DNA of 64,000 nucleotides from Brevibacterium marinum (GTDB taxonomy: Bacteria > Actinomycetota > Actinomycetes > Actinomycetales > Brevibacteriaceae). The position numbers and the translations under genes are program-made. Below are positions 54,083-63,186 of the stretch, one piece after another. Location of the stretch: positions 744,001-808,000 of the forward strand of contig NZ_JAATJN010000001.1 of NCBI RefSeq assembly GCF_011927955.1. The letters run 5' to 3'. The notes beneath the pieces were generated by a model. That model saw nothing but the letters and a program-made list of their open reading frames with translations. It was not told where the DNA came from and did not search any database. The stretch's first letter is position 1. Each line of letters begins with the position of its first letter.

Positions 54083-57000
54083 ATGGCTCGGTTCAGTCCT
54101 CTCGAGTGGCCGGTGATCCGGCAGCTGCGTTCCTCCGATGGGTCGGGACGCGGCGAATCTGTGGTGTCCCAGAAGACCCGCGACACCACACCGCGCACCG
54201 CGACCGCCGACAAGGTCGTCCAATCCGTCTGCCCGTACTGCGCAGTCGGCTGCGGTCAGAAGATCTTCGTCAAGGACGACAAGGTCGTCCAGATCGAAGG
54301 TGATCCGGACTCCCCGATCTCACGAGGACGCCTCTGCCCCAAGGGCGCGGCCAGCGAACAGCTGGTCAATGCCAACGGACGCGTCACCGACGTGCTCTAC
54401 CGAGCCCCCAAAGCCAAGGACTGGCAGAAGATCGATCTGCACACGGCGATCGACATGGTCGCCGATCGCTTCATCGAAGCCCGCCGCAACCATTGGGAGG
54501 ACGTCGACGACAAGGGCCACCCGCTGCGTCGCACGATGGGGATCGCCAGCCTCGGCGGGGCGACCATCGACAACGAGGAGAACTACCTCGCGAAAAAGCT
54601 CTACACGGCGGCCGGGGCGATCCAGATCGAGAACCAGGCCCGTATTTGACACTCCGCCACGGTTCCCAGTCTGGGAACCTCGTTCGGGCGAGGCGGCGCC
54701 ACACAACCCGTCCAGGATATGGCGAATGCGGACTGCATCATCATCCAGGGATCCAATATGGCCGAATGCCACCCGGTGGGCTTCCAGTGGGTGACCGAAG
54801 CCAAGGCCCGAGGTGCCCGCGTCATCCACGTCGATCCTCGTTTCACGCGCACCACGGCGGTCGCCGATAAGCACGTCCCGATCCGGGCCGGCTCCGACAT
54901 CGTGCTCCTCGGTGCGCTCATCAACCGTGTCCTGACCGACGGTGCTCACTTCGACGAGTACGTCCGCGCGTACACCAACGCGACGAACCTCATCAGTGAG
55001 AACTATCAGGACACGGAGGACCTGGACGGACTGTTCTCCGGCTTCGACCCGGACACGAACTCCTACGACAATTCGACCTGGTCCTACCAGACCGACGAGT
55101 CGGGGGCGCCTCTGACCGATGAGTCCCTGCAGGACCCACGCACGGTGTTCCAGATCCTCAAACGCCACTACGCCCGCTACACGCCGGAGATGGTGGCCGA
55201 GAACTGCGGCATCAAGCCCGCCGACTTCGAATACCTGGTCGAGTCGGTGACACAGAACTCCGGGCGTGAACGCACCACGTGCTTCGCCTATGCAGTCGGC
55301 TGGACGCAGCACAGCCTCGGCGCCCAGTTCATCCGCACCGCCTCGATCCTGCAACTGCTGCTGGGCAACATGGGACGTCCCGGCGGCGGCATCATGGCGC
55401 TGCGCGGGCACGCCACGATCCAGGGATCGACCGACATCCCGACCCTGTTCAACCTGCTGCCCGGCTACCTGCCGATGCCCAGCGCCGGAGTCCACGAGAC
55501 CTTCGAGGACTACGTCGGGGCCGTCGGCACCCCGGAGACCCACAAGGGCTTCTGGGCCAACGGTCGCGCCTACGCCACCAACCTGCTCAAGGCCTGGTGG
55601 GGCGATGCGGCGAGGCCGGAGAACGACTTCGCCTACGACTATCTGCCGCGCATCAACGGTGCCCACGGCACGTATCAGACACAGGTGAGGATGCTCAACG
55701 ACGGTGTCGACGGCTACTTCCTGCTCGGCCAGAACCCGGCCGTGGGATCGGCCAACGGCCGGATGCAGCGCATGGCGATGAGCCACCTGAAGTGGATGGT
55801 CGTCCGCGACTTCCGCCTCATCGAATCCGCCACCTGGTGGAAGGACGGTCCCGAGATCGCCAGCGGTGAACTCAAGACCGAGGACATCGATACCGAGATG
55901 TTCTTCATGCCCGCCGCCAACCACACGGAGAAGGCCGGCACCTTCACCCAGACGCAGCGCCTCGTGCAGTGGCGGCACAAGGCCGTCAATCCGCCCGGGG
56001 ACGCCCAGAGCGAACTCGACTTCTTCTTCGAACTCGGCAGGCGCGTGCGGGAGAAGCTCAAGGACTCGACCGATCCGCGCGACCGACCGCTGCTCGACAT
56101 GACCTGGGACTACCCGATCGACGAGGAGGGAGAGGTCGACCCCGAATCGGTGCTGTCCGAGATCAACGGCTACTACATCGGCGGCGAGAAGGACGGGCAG
56201 CCGCTCGACAACTTCAACCAGATGACCGATGACGGCACCACCGCCGGCGGCTGCTGGATCTACGCGGGCATCTACTCAGGTGGTCAGAACATGGCCGCCC
56301 GCCGCAAACCCCGTGACGAACAGGACGAGACCGCCGCCGAATGGGCCTGGGCCTGGCCGGCGAACCGCCGACTCCTCTACAACCGCGCCTCGGCGGCGCC
56401 GGACGGCTCCCCCTGGTCGGAGCGGAAGAAGTTCGTCTGGTGGGACGAGGAGAGCGGTCGCTGGACCGGCAAGGACGTTCCTGACTTCCCGATCGACCGA
56501 GCGCCCTCGGCACGCACTGATCGGCCCTACGGCGGCCCCGCCAACCTTGACGGAGACGACCCTTTCGTCATGCAGGCCGATGGCAAGGGTTGGCTGTTCG
56601 CCCCCAGTGGCATGGTCGACGGGCCGATGCCCACGCACTACGAGCCGCAGGAATCGACGGTGGCCAACCCGCTCTACGATCAGCAGAGCTCGCCGACACG
56701 CCTGGTCATGAGACGTGAGGACAACCTCTCCGCACCCGGTGCCGGCACTCCCGGGTCCGAGGTCTACCCGTACGTGTTCACGACCTACCGCCTGACCGAA
56801 CACCACACCGCGGGCGGCATGTCGAGGTGGTTGCCGTACCTGTCCGAGCTGCAGCCGGAGATGTTCGCTGAGATCTCGCCGGAACTCGCCGCCGAGGTGG
56901 GCCTTGAGCCCTACGGTTGGGCGACCTTGATCTCCCCGCGGGCAGCCATCGAGGCCCGCGTGCTCGTGACGAAGAGGATGACGCCGCTGAGGATCGGCGG

Positions 57001-57610
57001 GAGGACCATCCACCAGATCGGTCTGCCCTACCACTGGGGCGTGGGCGGTGATGCCGCGGTCGAGGGCGACTCCGCCAATGACCTGCTGGGTGTCACGATG
57101 GATCCCAATGTGTTCATCCAGAACAGCAAATATGTGGCCGGAACGATCATGCCCGGCAGGCGACCACGCGGGCCCGAGCTCGTCGACTTCGTCGAGAAGT
57201 ACCAGCGCGAAGCCGGGCTGAGTCCCGAATCGGGCAACCAGCTGGTCACGGTCTCCGATGACGTCGTCGCCGATTCTCTCGCCGCGGACTCTGCTGCCAG
57301 CAAGGGCGGGCATCCACATCGCGGCGGCGACTCCGCCGTCGGTGTCACCCCAGGACGCACTCTCGGAGGCGAAGTCACGGACAGTGCCGACGACCGCACG
57401 GGTCGGGTCGATCTGCAGTCCACCGATGCCGTGGACCAGAACTCGACCGAGACCATCGACGCGAACCGCGCGGACGACGGAGACCCGACCGATGGGGATC
57501 CCGACCGCGGTTACGTCGGCACGGATGCCGACAAGGTTCAGCACGGCAACCTCGGCGAGGGTGCGGTCCAGGATACGGTGGACGACAGAGAAGACGAGGA
57601 GGAGGACTGA
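54083..57610 (+). CDS. fdhA: Selenocysteine-containing formate dehydrogenase, molybdopterin catalytic subunit
   Basis: The gene reads through TGA 54647-54649 as selenocysteine 189, giving 1175 residues. Before it stand the [4Fe-4S] cysteines 50, 53, 57 and 85 (SVCPYCAVGCGQ, GRLCPKG) and ENQARI; after it come HSATVPSLGTSFGRGGAT and MANADCIIIQGSNMAECHP, the exact pattern of FdhA, where Sec or Cys ligates Mo/W. A SECIS-like hairpin follows. The protein oxidises formate to CO2. A C-terminal acidic extension of about 130 residues after LSPESGNQLV is unusual and ends EDEEED. The SD site for ATG 54083 is distant. First gene of fdhA-fdhB-nrfD. Confidence 0.92.
54647..54679 (+). promoter_or_regulatory. 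Selenocysteine TGA codon and SECIS-like hairpin
   Basis: TGA 54647-54649 is followed after 11 nt by GGTTCCCA-GTC-TGGGAACC (54661-54679), a perfect 8-bp stem with a GTC loop. Spacing and loop (AGTCT read with its closing pair) resemble the Escherichia coli fdhF SECIS, which also begins 11 nt after its UGA and has GGTCT. This is a bacterial SelB-binding element inside the coding frame. Confidence 0.88.
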
Positions 57611-58758
57611 TGTCGACTTCGACTGCCCCGACCGATGTGGTTGCCGACGGGCACTGGCACGGCTCCGCACAGCAACGCAAGGGGTTCTTCACCGATACGT
57701 CGATCTGCATCGGCTGCAAGGCCTGCGAGGTCGCCTGCAAGGAGTGGAACAACAATCCTCAGGACGGGACCTACGAGCTCCTCGAATCCTCGTACGACAA
57801 CACGGGCGGACTCGGCGCGAACACTTGGCGCCACGTCGCCTTCATCGAACAGGACGGCGAGCGGATCGAAGCCGCCCGGGAATCGGGACGGAAGCTCGTC
57901 AACCTCGGCATGCCCACGATCCGCCCGCGCACGGACGAGTCCGCGGGTGCGCAGCCGCTCGGCGGTGCCCTGGGCGCGGCGGAATCCGGGGCTGCGGGAA
58001 CGGCCGGCGACGGAAGCGGTCTGCCCTCGACACCACCGATGGGCATCGACCTCCTGGCACCGGGTGCCATGGAGCCCAGCGACCCGGAGGACATCGCCAA
58101 GCTCGACAAGACGCCTCCGGACACGGACGACTTCCGCTGGCTGATGTCCTCGGACGTGTGCAAGCACTGCACCCATGCCGGCTGCCTCGACGTGTGCCCC
58201 ACGGGAGCACTCTTCCGCACGGAATTCGACACCGTCGTCGTGCAGAACGACGTCTGCAACGGCTGCGGAACCTGCGTGGCCGGATGCCCCTTCGGCGTCA
58301 TCGAACGCCGCGACGACGGCACGATCAACACACCCACCGATCGTGATCGCAGCGCCTCGGACATGGACGTGCCGGACAAGAACACGGCCAACAAATGCAC
58401 GCTCTGCTACGACCGCCTCGTCGAGGGCCAGGAACCGGCCTGCGCGCAGACCTGTCCGACCGAGTCGATCAAGTTCGGCGGCCATGACGACATGGTCGAC
58501 AAGGCCCACACCCGCGTGGCCGAGCTCCACGAGAAGGGTCTGACGGAGGCCCGCCTGTACGGCGCGAACCCGAACGACGGGGTGGGCGGAACCGGATCGG
58601 TCTTCCTCATCCTCGACGAACCCGAGGTCTACGGGCTGCCGCCGGATCCACGTGTGCCGACGAAGGACCTGCCCCAGATGTTCGCCTCAGCCGGTGTTGC
58701 GGCACTCGGCATGGCCGCCGCGGCCGGCCTCGCGTTCCTCGGGAGCCGCCGTCCATGA
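57610..58758 (+). CDS. fdhB: Formate dehydrogenase iron-sulfur subunit
   Basis: The 382-residue protein carries four ferredoxin-type clusters: CIGCKACEVACKEW near residue 35, CKHCTHAGCLDVCPTGAL, CNGCGTCVAGCPFGV, and CTLCYDRLVEGQEPACAQTC, and a C-terminal hydrophobic helix (VAALGMAAAAGLAFLG). Between the first two cluster groups lies an Ala/Gly/Pro-rich insert at about residues 105-165 not seen in minimal FdhB. ATG 57610 overlaps the fdhA stop, and its SD site GAGGAGGA is the DNA for the acidic FdhA end. It passes electrons from FdhA to the membrane subunit. Confidence 0.9.
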   Translation: MSTSTAPTDVVADGHWHGSAQQRKGFFTDTSICIGCKACEVACKEWNNNPQDGTYELLESSYDNTGGLGANTWRHVAFIEQDGERIEAARESGRKLVNLGMPTIRPRTDESAGAQPLGGALGAAESGAAGTAGDGSGLPSTPPMGIDLLAPGAMEPSDPEDIAKLDKTPPDTDDFRWLMSSDVCKHCTHAGCLDVCPTGALFRTEFDTVVVQNDVCNGCGTCVAGCPFGVIERRDDGTINTPTDRDRSASDMDVPDKNTANKCTLCYDRLVEGQEPACAQTCPTESIKFGGHDDMVDKAHTRVAELHEKGLTEARLYGANPNDGVGGTGSVFLILDEPEVYGLPPDPRVPTKDLPQMFASAGVAALGMAAAAGLAFLGSRRP

Positions 58759-59975
58759 GCACATCCGAATACGACTCCTACCGCCCACCCGAGCCGGAAG
58801 GCGGACGGAAGAAACGCCGCCGAGGCGGGCGACCGGGCGGCGGTCGCGGTGGACCCGGTGGTCGTGACGGCGGTCGTGGTGGTCAGGGTGGTTCTGGCGG
58901 CCAGGGGTGGAAGAACCGCGGCGCCGAGGGCAATCGTGAGATGCCGATGGTCGAGGACGTCGAGTTCTCCTCCTACTACGGCAGGCCGATCGTCAAGGCG
59001 CCGCCATGGGGCGACGAGATCGCCATCTACCTGTTCCTCGGCGGTCTGGCCGGGGGCTCGAGCCTGCTGGGGCTCGGCGCACAGTTCAGTGACCGTCCGC
59101 AGCTGCGGATCGCGACCCGGCTGACCGCGATCACCGCGACTGTGGCCGGCGGAGCGGCGCTTGTCGCCGACCTCGGCCGGCCCGAGCGCTTCCTCAACAT
59201 GATGCGCGTGTTCAAGGTCAGTTCGCCGATGAGCCTGGGCACCTGGATCCTGTCCGGATTCGGCGTCGGCTCTGGTGTCCTGACCGCCATCGAGGTCGAC
59301 CGTCTGACCGGGCTGCGTCTTCCGCTCGGCTCTTTGCGCCGTGTCCTGCACGCGATGGAGACTCCCGCCGCGCTCGAGTCGGCCCTCTTCGCCACTCCCT
59401 TGGCCGCGTACACCGGAGCGCTGCTCGGCGATACTGCGGTCCCGACCTGGAACGCTGCCGGCCGCAATGGCCTGTCGTACGTGTTCGTCGCCTCGGCGTC
59501 CATGGCCGCCGGGGGAGCGGGCATGGTTCTCGCGCCAGTGCGCGAGACCGGCCCGGCTCGTCTGCTCGGACTCGCCGGCGCCGCCGGTGACGTCATCGGC
59601 ATGAACCAGATGAAGCAGGGCATGCACCCCGCCGAGGTCGACCCCCTCGAAGACGGCGAACCCGGCCGCAAGCTCCACCGGGCGGAGAAGCTGCTCATCG
59701 CGGGTGCGGCGGGCACTGCCGCTGTCGAGATCGGGGCCAGGCTGTTCGCGAAGAAGCTGGGCGGCAGTTGGAAGACTCGGGCTGCATTGCGGGCACTCTC
59801 CGTCGTCAGCGGTGCGGCACTCGCGGCCGCCTCGGCGTATACCCGCTTCGGGGTCCTCGAAGCCGGCATCGAATCCACGAAGGACCCCCGCCACGTCGTC
59901 GAACCTCAGCGCGATCGCCTCGAGGAGCGCCGCGCCCGCGGCATCGTCGACGACTCGATCACAACCGGGGTGTAG
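58755..59975 (+). CDS. NrfD/PsrC-type membrane subunit of formate dehydrogenase
   Basis: The 406-residue protein has about eight membrane helices and NrfD motifs: IYLFLGGLAGGSSLLGLGA in the first helix, LVADLGRPERFLNMMRVFK and SSPMSLGTWILSGFG. The first 60 residues are Gly/Arg-rich and likely disordered. It replaces the cytochrome b FdhC of other formate dehydrogenases and should reduce menaquinone. The start overlaps fdhB by ATGA. A conserved Glu/Lys proton path cannot be judged here. Confidence 0.88.
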   Translation: MSTSEYDSYRPPEPEGGRKKRRRGGRPGGGRGGPGGRDGGRGGQGGSGGQGWKNRGAEGNREMPMVEDVEFSSYYGRPIVKAPPWGDEIAIYLFLGGLAGGSSLLGLGAQFSDRPQLRIATRLTAITATVAGGAALVADLGRPERFLNMMRVFKVSSPMSLGTWILSGFGVGSGVLTAIEVDRLTGLRLPLGSLRRVLHAMETPAALESALFATPLAAYTGALLGDTAVPTWNAAGRNGLSYVFVASASMAAGGAGMVLAPVRETGPARLLGLAGAAGDVIGMNQMKQGMHPAEVDPLEDGEPGRKLHRAEKLLIAGAAGTAAVEIGARLFAKKLGGSWKTRAALRALSVVSGAALAAASAYTRFGVLEAGIESTKDPRHVVEPQRDRLEERRARGIVDDSITTGV

Positions 59976-60346
59976 GGGCCAGCTGCTGGCTGCACTGCTG
60001 CCCGGCGGCTGGCGCTTGGGCTGGCTGCCGGCTGCCGGCTGCTACTCGGGTGTTGTCCGTTGGGCTGGCTGCCGGCTGTTGGCCGTTGGGCCGCGCGCCG
60101 GTGTGCTGCTTTGCTCCGCTTCCGGCATCCTCACCGTCAGTGCTACCTACCGTTGGCGCCACCGCCTACAGTCGACGCCATCTCCTACAGCACGCATCAC
60201 GGCCTACCGACAGTTCGCCGCCATTCACCGTTAGCCTTGAAACACCCCTTTGCAACGCGGTGTTATCGCACGGACGGTGCGGGGTGCATAGCGAGTTGAG
60301 GTAGGTGGCTTGTGCATTACGTCTGCCGTAGTAGTCTGGAAGGGCT
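59976..60346. repeat. Intergenic region with short GCTGGCTGCCGGCTG repeats
   Basis: No gene is recognised. The first 100 bp are low-complexity; a 19-bp unit beginning TTGGGCTGGC occurs at 60016-60034 and again at 60060-60078, with partial copies around them. The rest is non-repetitive. No tRNA-Sec or other RNA gene could be recognised here. Confidence 0.5.
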
Positions 60347-60568
60347 ATGAAGGAATCGTTGCTCAAAGACCGGGGCAGCATGAAAGAGGCTGCCATCGTC
60401 GCCATCATGTTTCCGTGCGTGCATTTCGGAATGCACTTGCTCGGCCGGGGCAGCGACGCGTTCTCATGGTGGCAGGCACTGATCGCTGGGCCCGTCGTGG
60501 GATTCTTCTACTGGATGTTCCTCAGCGGATTCAGGCGTTTCGCCGCTGAGGACGTCACTCCGCGCTGA
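60347..60568 (+). CDS. Small hypothetical membrane protein
   Basis: The 73-residue protein has two hydrophobic segments (EAAIVAIMFPCVHFGMHLLG and QALIAGPVVGFFYWMFLSGF) flanked by charged ends. GGAAGGG lies just before ATG 60347. No family is recognised and it is not clearly linked to the neighbours. Probably a real membrane protein. Confidence 0.6.
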   Translation: MKESLLKDRGSMKEAAIVAIMFPCVHFGMHLLGRGSDAFSWWQALIAGPVVGFFYWMFLSGFRRFAAEDVTPR

Positions 60569-60632
60569 CGCTGTCGTCAGCTGAGTCGTGCGATTCGCAG
60601 CACCGATTGCCTCTCGCTCATGGTCCTCCCCG

Positions 60633-62243
60633 TCACGGTTCGGGAAGGCATTCGGTGGGCGCCTGTGCTCGCGTCGCCGGGGGCGCCACTCTGTCAGGTT
60701 CCGAACCGTCAGTTCCGTGATCGGAGGGGAGCCTGACACCGCGCAGTCCACGACCCACGATGAATACGATGAGCACCCCGATGAGTACTGCTGCGGCATA
60801 GACGGTCACTGTTGCCCACGTCCAGGCGTCATGGACGCTGGTGAGCAGCTGTTCTCCTGAGCCTCCGCCTCTCTCAGCGGCGATCGCCGCTGCGGCACCG
60901 GGACTGTCGGCGGCGGCAGCCGCCTCGGCGTCTGAGAGCCCGTCAGGTGCGGCAGAACTGAGGTTGAGGCGGTACACGGCAGTCGACAGGCTGCCGAGAA
61001 CCATGATGCCCAACACGCTGCCCAGGCTCGCACTGATGTCCTGAAGCGCTGAGACGGGGCCGGTCTGCACCCTCGACACGGAGGTGATCACCAGCTGTGC
61101 ACCGAGAACCATCGGCGGACTCGCTCCCAGTGCGGCGATCGTCATGCCGACGGCGAACAGCCAGGTTGCCGGGTGGGCAATCACCGCGGCCAGGACCACA
61201 AGGAGTCCCAAGATGCCGGTGCTTGTCCCCACGGTCATCACCGTTGCCGGGGTGAATCTGACAGTCAGGGCGGGAGTCAGCGCGGTGGCGGCGATCGAGG
61301 CGGCCCCGGGGACCGCCAGGACCAACCCGAGTCTGCTGGTCGATATGCCGACCACGATCTGCAGGTGTTGGATGAGGATGAAGTCCGCGGCCATGAAGGC
61401 CAGCGGCGACAGCAGGAAGAAGATCATCAGGATGCGCAGCACACGAGAGGCGAACAGACTCAGATCCACCAGGGGGTTGGAGATGCGTCGCTGCCGGCGG
61501 ATGAACCACCAGCCCAGCACACCGCCGCCGGTGATCGAGAGCATGTAGGTCACAGAGATGCCTCGATCGGCGATCTCCTGGAGGCCGAAGACGATGAGCA
61601 TCACCGCCGCCATCGAGACCACGACGCTGATGATGTCGATCCTGTCGGCAGTCCTCTCAGTCGCATCGGGGAAGAGCCAGAGGCCGCCCAACACCGCTAT
61701 GGCTGCGACCGGGACATTGATGAGGAACACCGACCCCCACCAGAAGTGGTCCAGAAGCAGACCGGTCAGCGGCGGGCCCAGTGCCGACCCGACTGGGAAT
61801 GCGCCCATCACGACTGCGAAGCCGACACTGTGATGACGGGCGTTGGTGAACAGCCACCGCAGCATTGCGAAGGCGGCGGGGCTTGCCGCAGCTGTTGCCG
61901 TGCCGATCAGGATGCGGGCGGCCAGAAAGGACTCGGAATCGGGCGCGAACGCCGCCAGTGCTGAACCGATTCCGTAGAGGGTCACTGCCAGCAGCAGCAA
62001 CCTGCGCGGTCCGATCCGTCCGGTCAGCCAGCCCATGGTGATCAGCGTGCCGGCGGCGACGAGTTCCCCGATGTGCACAATCCACAGCAGTTGGGTCGCC
62101 GTCGGTTCGAGATCGGCGGCCACCGGGGGCACTGCTAAGAAGATCGCGGTGAAGTCGGTGGCCATCATGAACATGGGCAGTCCCAACAGCAGCAGTGCGG
62201 TCCACTGGCGCCACGTCGGGCGTTCGGTATCAGTCGGCTTCAT
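60633..62243 (-). CDS. MFS multidrug exporter, DHA2 (EmrB/QacA) family
   Basis: The 536-residue protein has about 14 membrane segments, LLGLPMFMMATDFTAIFLAV in helix 1, motif A GWLTGRIGPRRLLL, and motif C-like GAFPVGSALGPPLTGLLLD typical of drug:H+ antiporters. GAAGGAG stands upstream of ATG 62241-62243. It is divergent from a TetR regulator with a clear operator, the usual drug-responsive arrangement. Substrates are probably hydrophobic cations or antiseptics; this is family knowledge, not visible in the sequence. Confidence 0.88.
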   Translation of the reverse strand: MKPTDTERPTWRQWTALLLLGLPMFMMATDFTAIFLAVPPVAADLEPTATQLLWIVHIGELVAAGTLITMGWLTGRIGPRRLLLLAVTLYGIGSALAAFAPDSESFLAARILIGTATAAASPAAFAMLRWLFTNARHHSVGFAVVMGAFPVGSALGPPLTGLLLDHFWWGSVFLINVPVAAIAVLGGLWLFPDATERTADRIDIISVVVSMAAVMLIVFGLQEIADRGISVTYMLSITGGGVLGWWFIRRQRRISNPLVDLSLFASRVLRILMIFFLLSPLAFMAADFILIQHLQIVVGISTSRLGLVLAVPGAASIAATALTPALTVRFTPATVMTVGTSTGILGLLVVLAAVIAHPATWLFAVGMTIAALGASPPMVLGAQLVITSVSRVQTGPVSALQDISASLGSVLGIMVLGSLSTAVYRLNLSSAAPDGLSDAEAAAAADSPGAAAAIAAERGGGSGEQLLTSVHDAWTWATVTVYAAAVLIGVLIVFIVGRGLRGVRLPSDHGTDGSEPDRVAPPATRAQAPTECLPEP

Positions 62244-62266
62244 GGCGGGCTCCTTCGCTCATTCCG

Positions 62267-62289
62267 TTACGTTACAGATCGTAATGTAA
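62267..62289. promoter_or_regulatory. TetR operator candidate for the DHA2 exporter
   Basis: TTACGTTAC-AGATC-GTAATGTAA is an inverted repeat with 9-bp arms (8 of 9 matching) around a 5-bp centre, 24 bp before the exporter start and 86 bp before the TetR start. The TNAC-x-TNAC type is common for TetR/AcrR regulators of DHA2 pumps. Confidence 0.65.
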
Positions 62290-62374
62290 TGAAGACGCGT
62301 CGCACAACCCCTGGAAGAGGGCTGCGACCAGATGCATCACATATCGCAATGGATCCACGTCTTAGAATGTGGTT

Positions 62375-63070
62375 ATGACGGAATCAGGCGACTCGGCGGA
62401 AGCCCCGGCGAGGCAGGGGACCGGAGGGCGGCCTCGGAGCAGGGAGATCGACGATGCCCTGATCACCGCCACATTGGGCACACTCGACGAGGAGGGGTAC
62501 CCGGGCGTCTCCCTGGAATCCGTCGCCCGACGTGCCGGGACGTCTCGACCGGCGATCTACCGCCGCTGGTCCGGGCGCGCTCCTCTGGTTTTGGCCGCGA
62601 TCGCTTCTCGGCTGGACGTTCCCACGCCTCCTGACACCGGGTGCACCTTGTGCGACATCGATGAGAGCTTCAACGTGTTCCTCACCTCCTACCGGACCAT
62701 TCGCCCCGAAACCCTCAGCGCTCTGTATGCTGACTGCGCTCCGGTACCCGAACTCCGAGACCAGTACCTGACCACGATCATCGAACCCGCGCGTTCTGCA
62801 GTCGGACAGACCCTGGATCGCGCCATCGCTCGCGGCGATCTGCGAGACACCATCGACCGCAATCTGCTGCTCGACGTCGTCGCCTCCTTGGTTCACTACC
62901 GGGCGATGTTCAGTCCCGAGCACCTCGGCGATGCCGAAGCCGGACACGCTCTCGAGGTTCTGCTGCGAGGGGCCGCCGTCGATTACCCCGCCCTGCTGGC
63001 CCACAGCGAAGCCCTCGAACAAGAAGGCCTCCAGGGCACCGCCTCCCACCGCCACACAGCTGCGCAGTGA
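62375..63070 (+). CDS. TetR/AcrR family transcriptional regulator
   Basis: The protein is 231 residues from ATG 62375 (GTG 62369 adds two). The HTH lies in residues 22-68: REIDDALITATLGTLDEEGY, VARRAGTSRPAIYRRWSGRA. The C-terminal domain matches the TetR_C_16-like group (LDVVASLVHYRAMFSPEHL). No SD site is seen, which fits a leaderless mRNA. It is divergent from the DHA2 exporter with a palindromic operator between them, so it is probably its repressor. Confidence 0.87.
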   Translation: MTESGDSAEAPARQGTGGRPRSREIDDALITATLGTLDEEGYPGVSLESVARRAGTSRPAIYRRWSGRAPLVLAAIASRLDVPTPPDTGCTLCDIDESFNVFLTSYRTIRPETLSALYADCAPVPELRDQYLTTIIEPARSAVGQTLDRAIARGDLRDTIDRNLLLDVVASLVHYRAMFSPEHLGDAEAGHALEVLLRGAAVDYPALLAHSEALEQEGLQGTASHRHTAAQ

Positions 63071-63186
63071 ACCGGGCTGTGTCGTGCCTCTCGGTCACGG
63101 GATCAGCCCTCTCGGTCGGTATGTAGGTTTCCAACGACCGACCGCAGCCGCTTTCCGTCGCGCTTCACAGCCGGAAGACTCCTGTG

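Noticed and set aside
54320..55978. 552-codon antisense frame within fdhA
   Set aside because: No motifs, and fully contained in the conserved fdhA coding sequence.
54719..57610. Separate formate dehydrogenase gene starting at an internal ATG
   Set aside because: The frame upstream through TGA 54647-54649 continues conserved FdhA sequence with the cluster-binding cysteines, so it is one selenoprotein gene.
59976..60346. tRNA-Sec or other RNA gene near the selenoprotein operon
   Set aside because: No cloverleaf or CCA-like end could be found; the sequence is low-complexity repeat and plain spacer.
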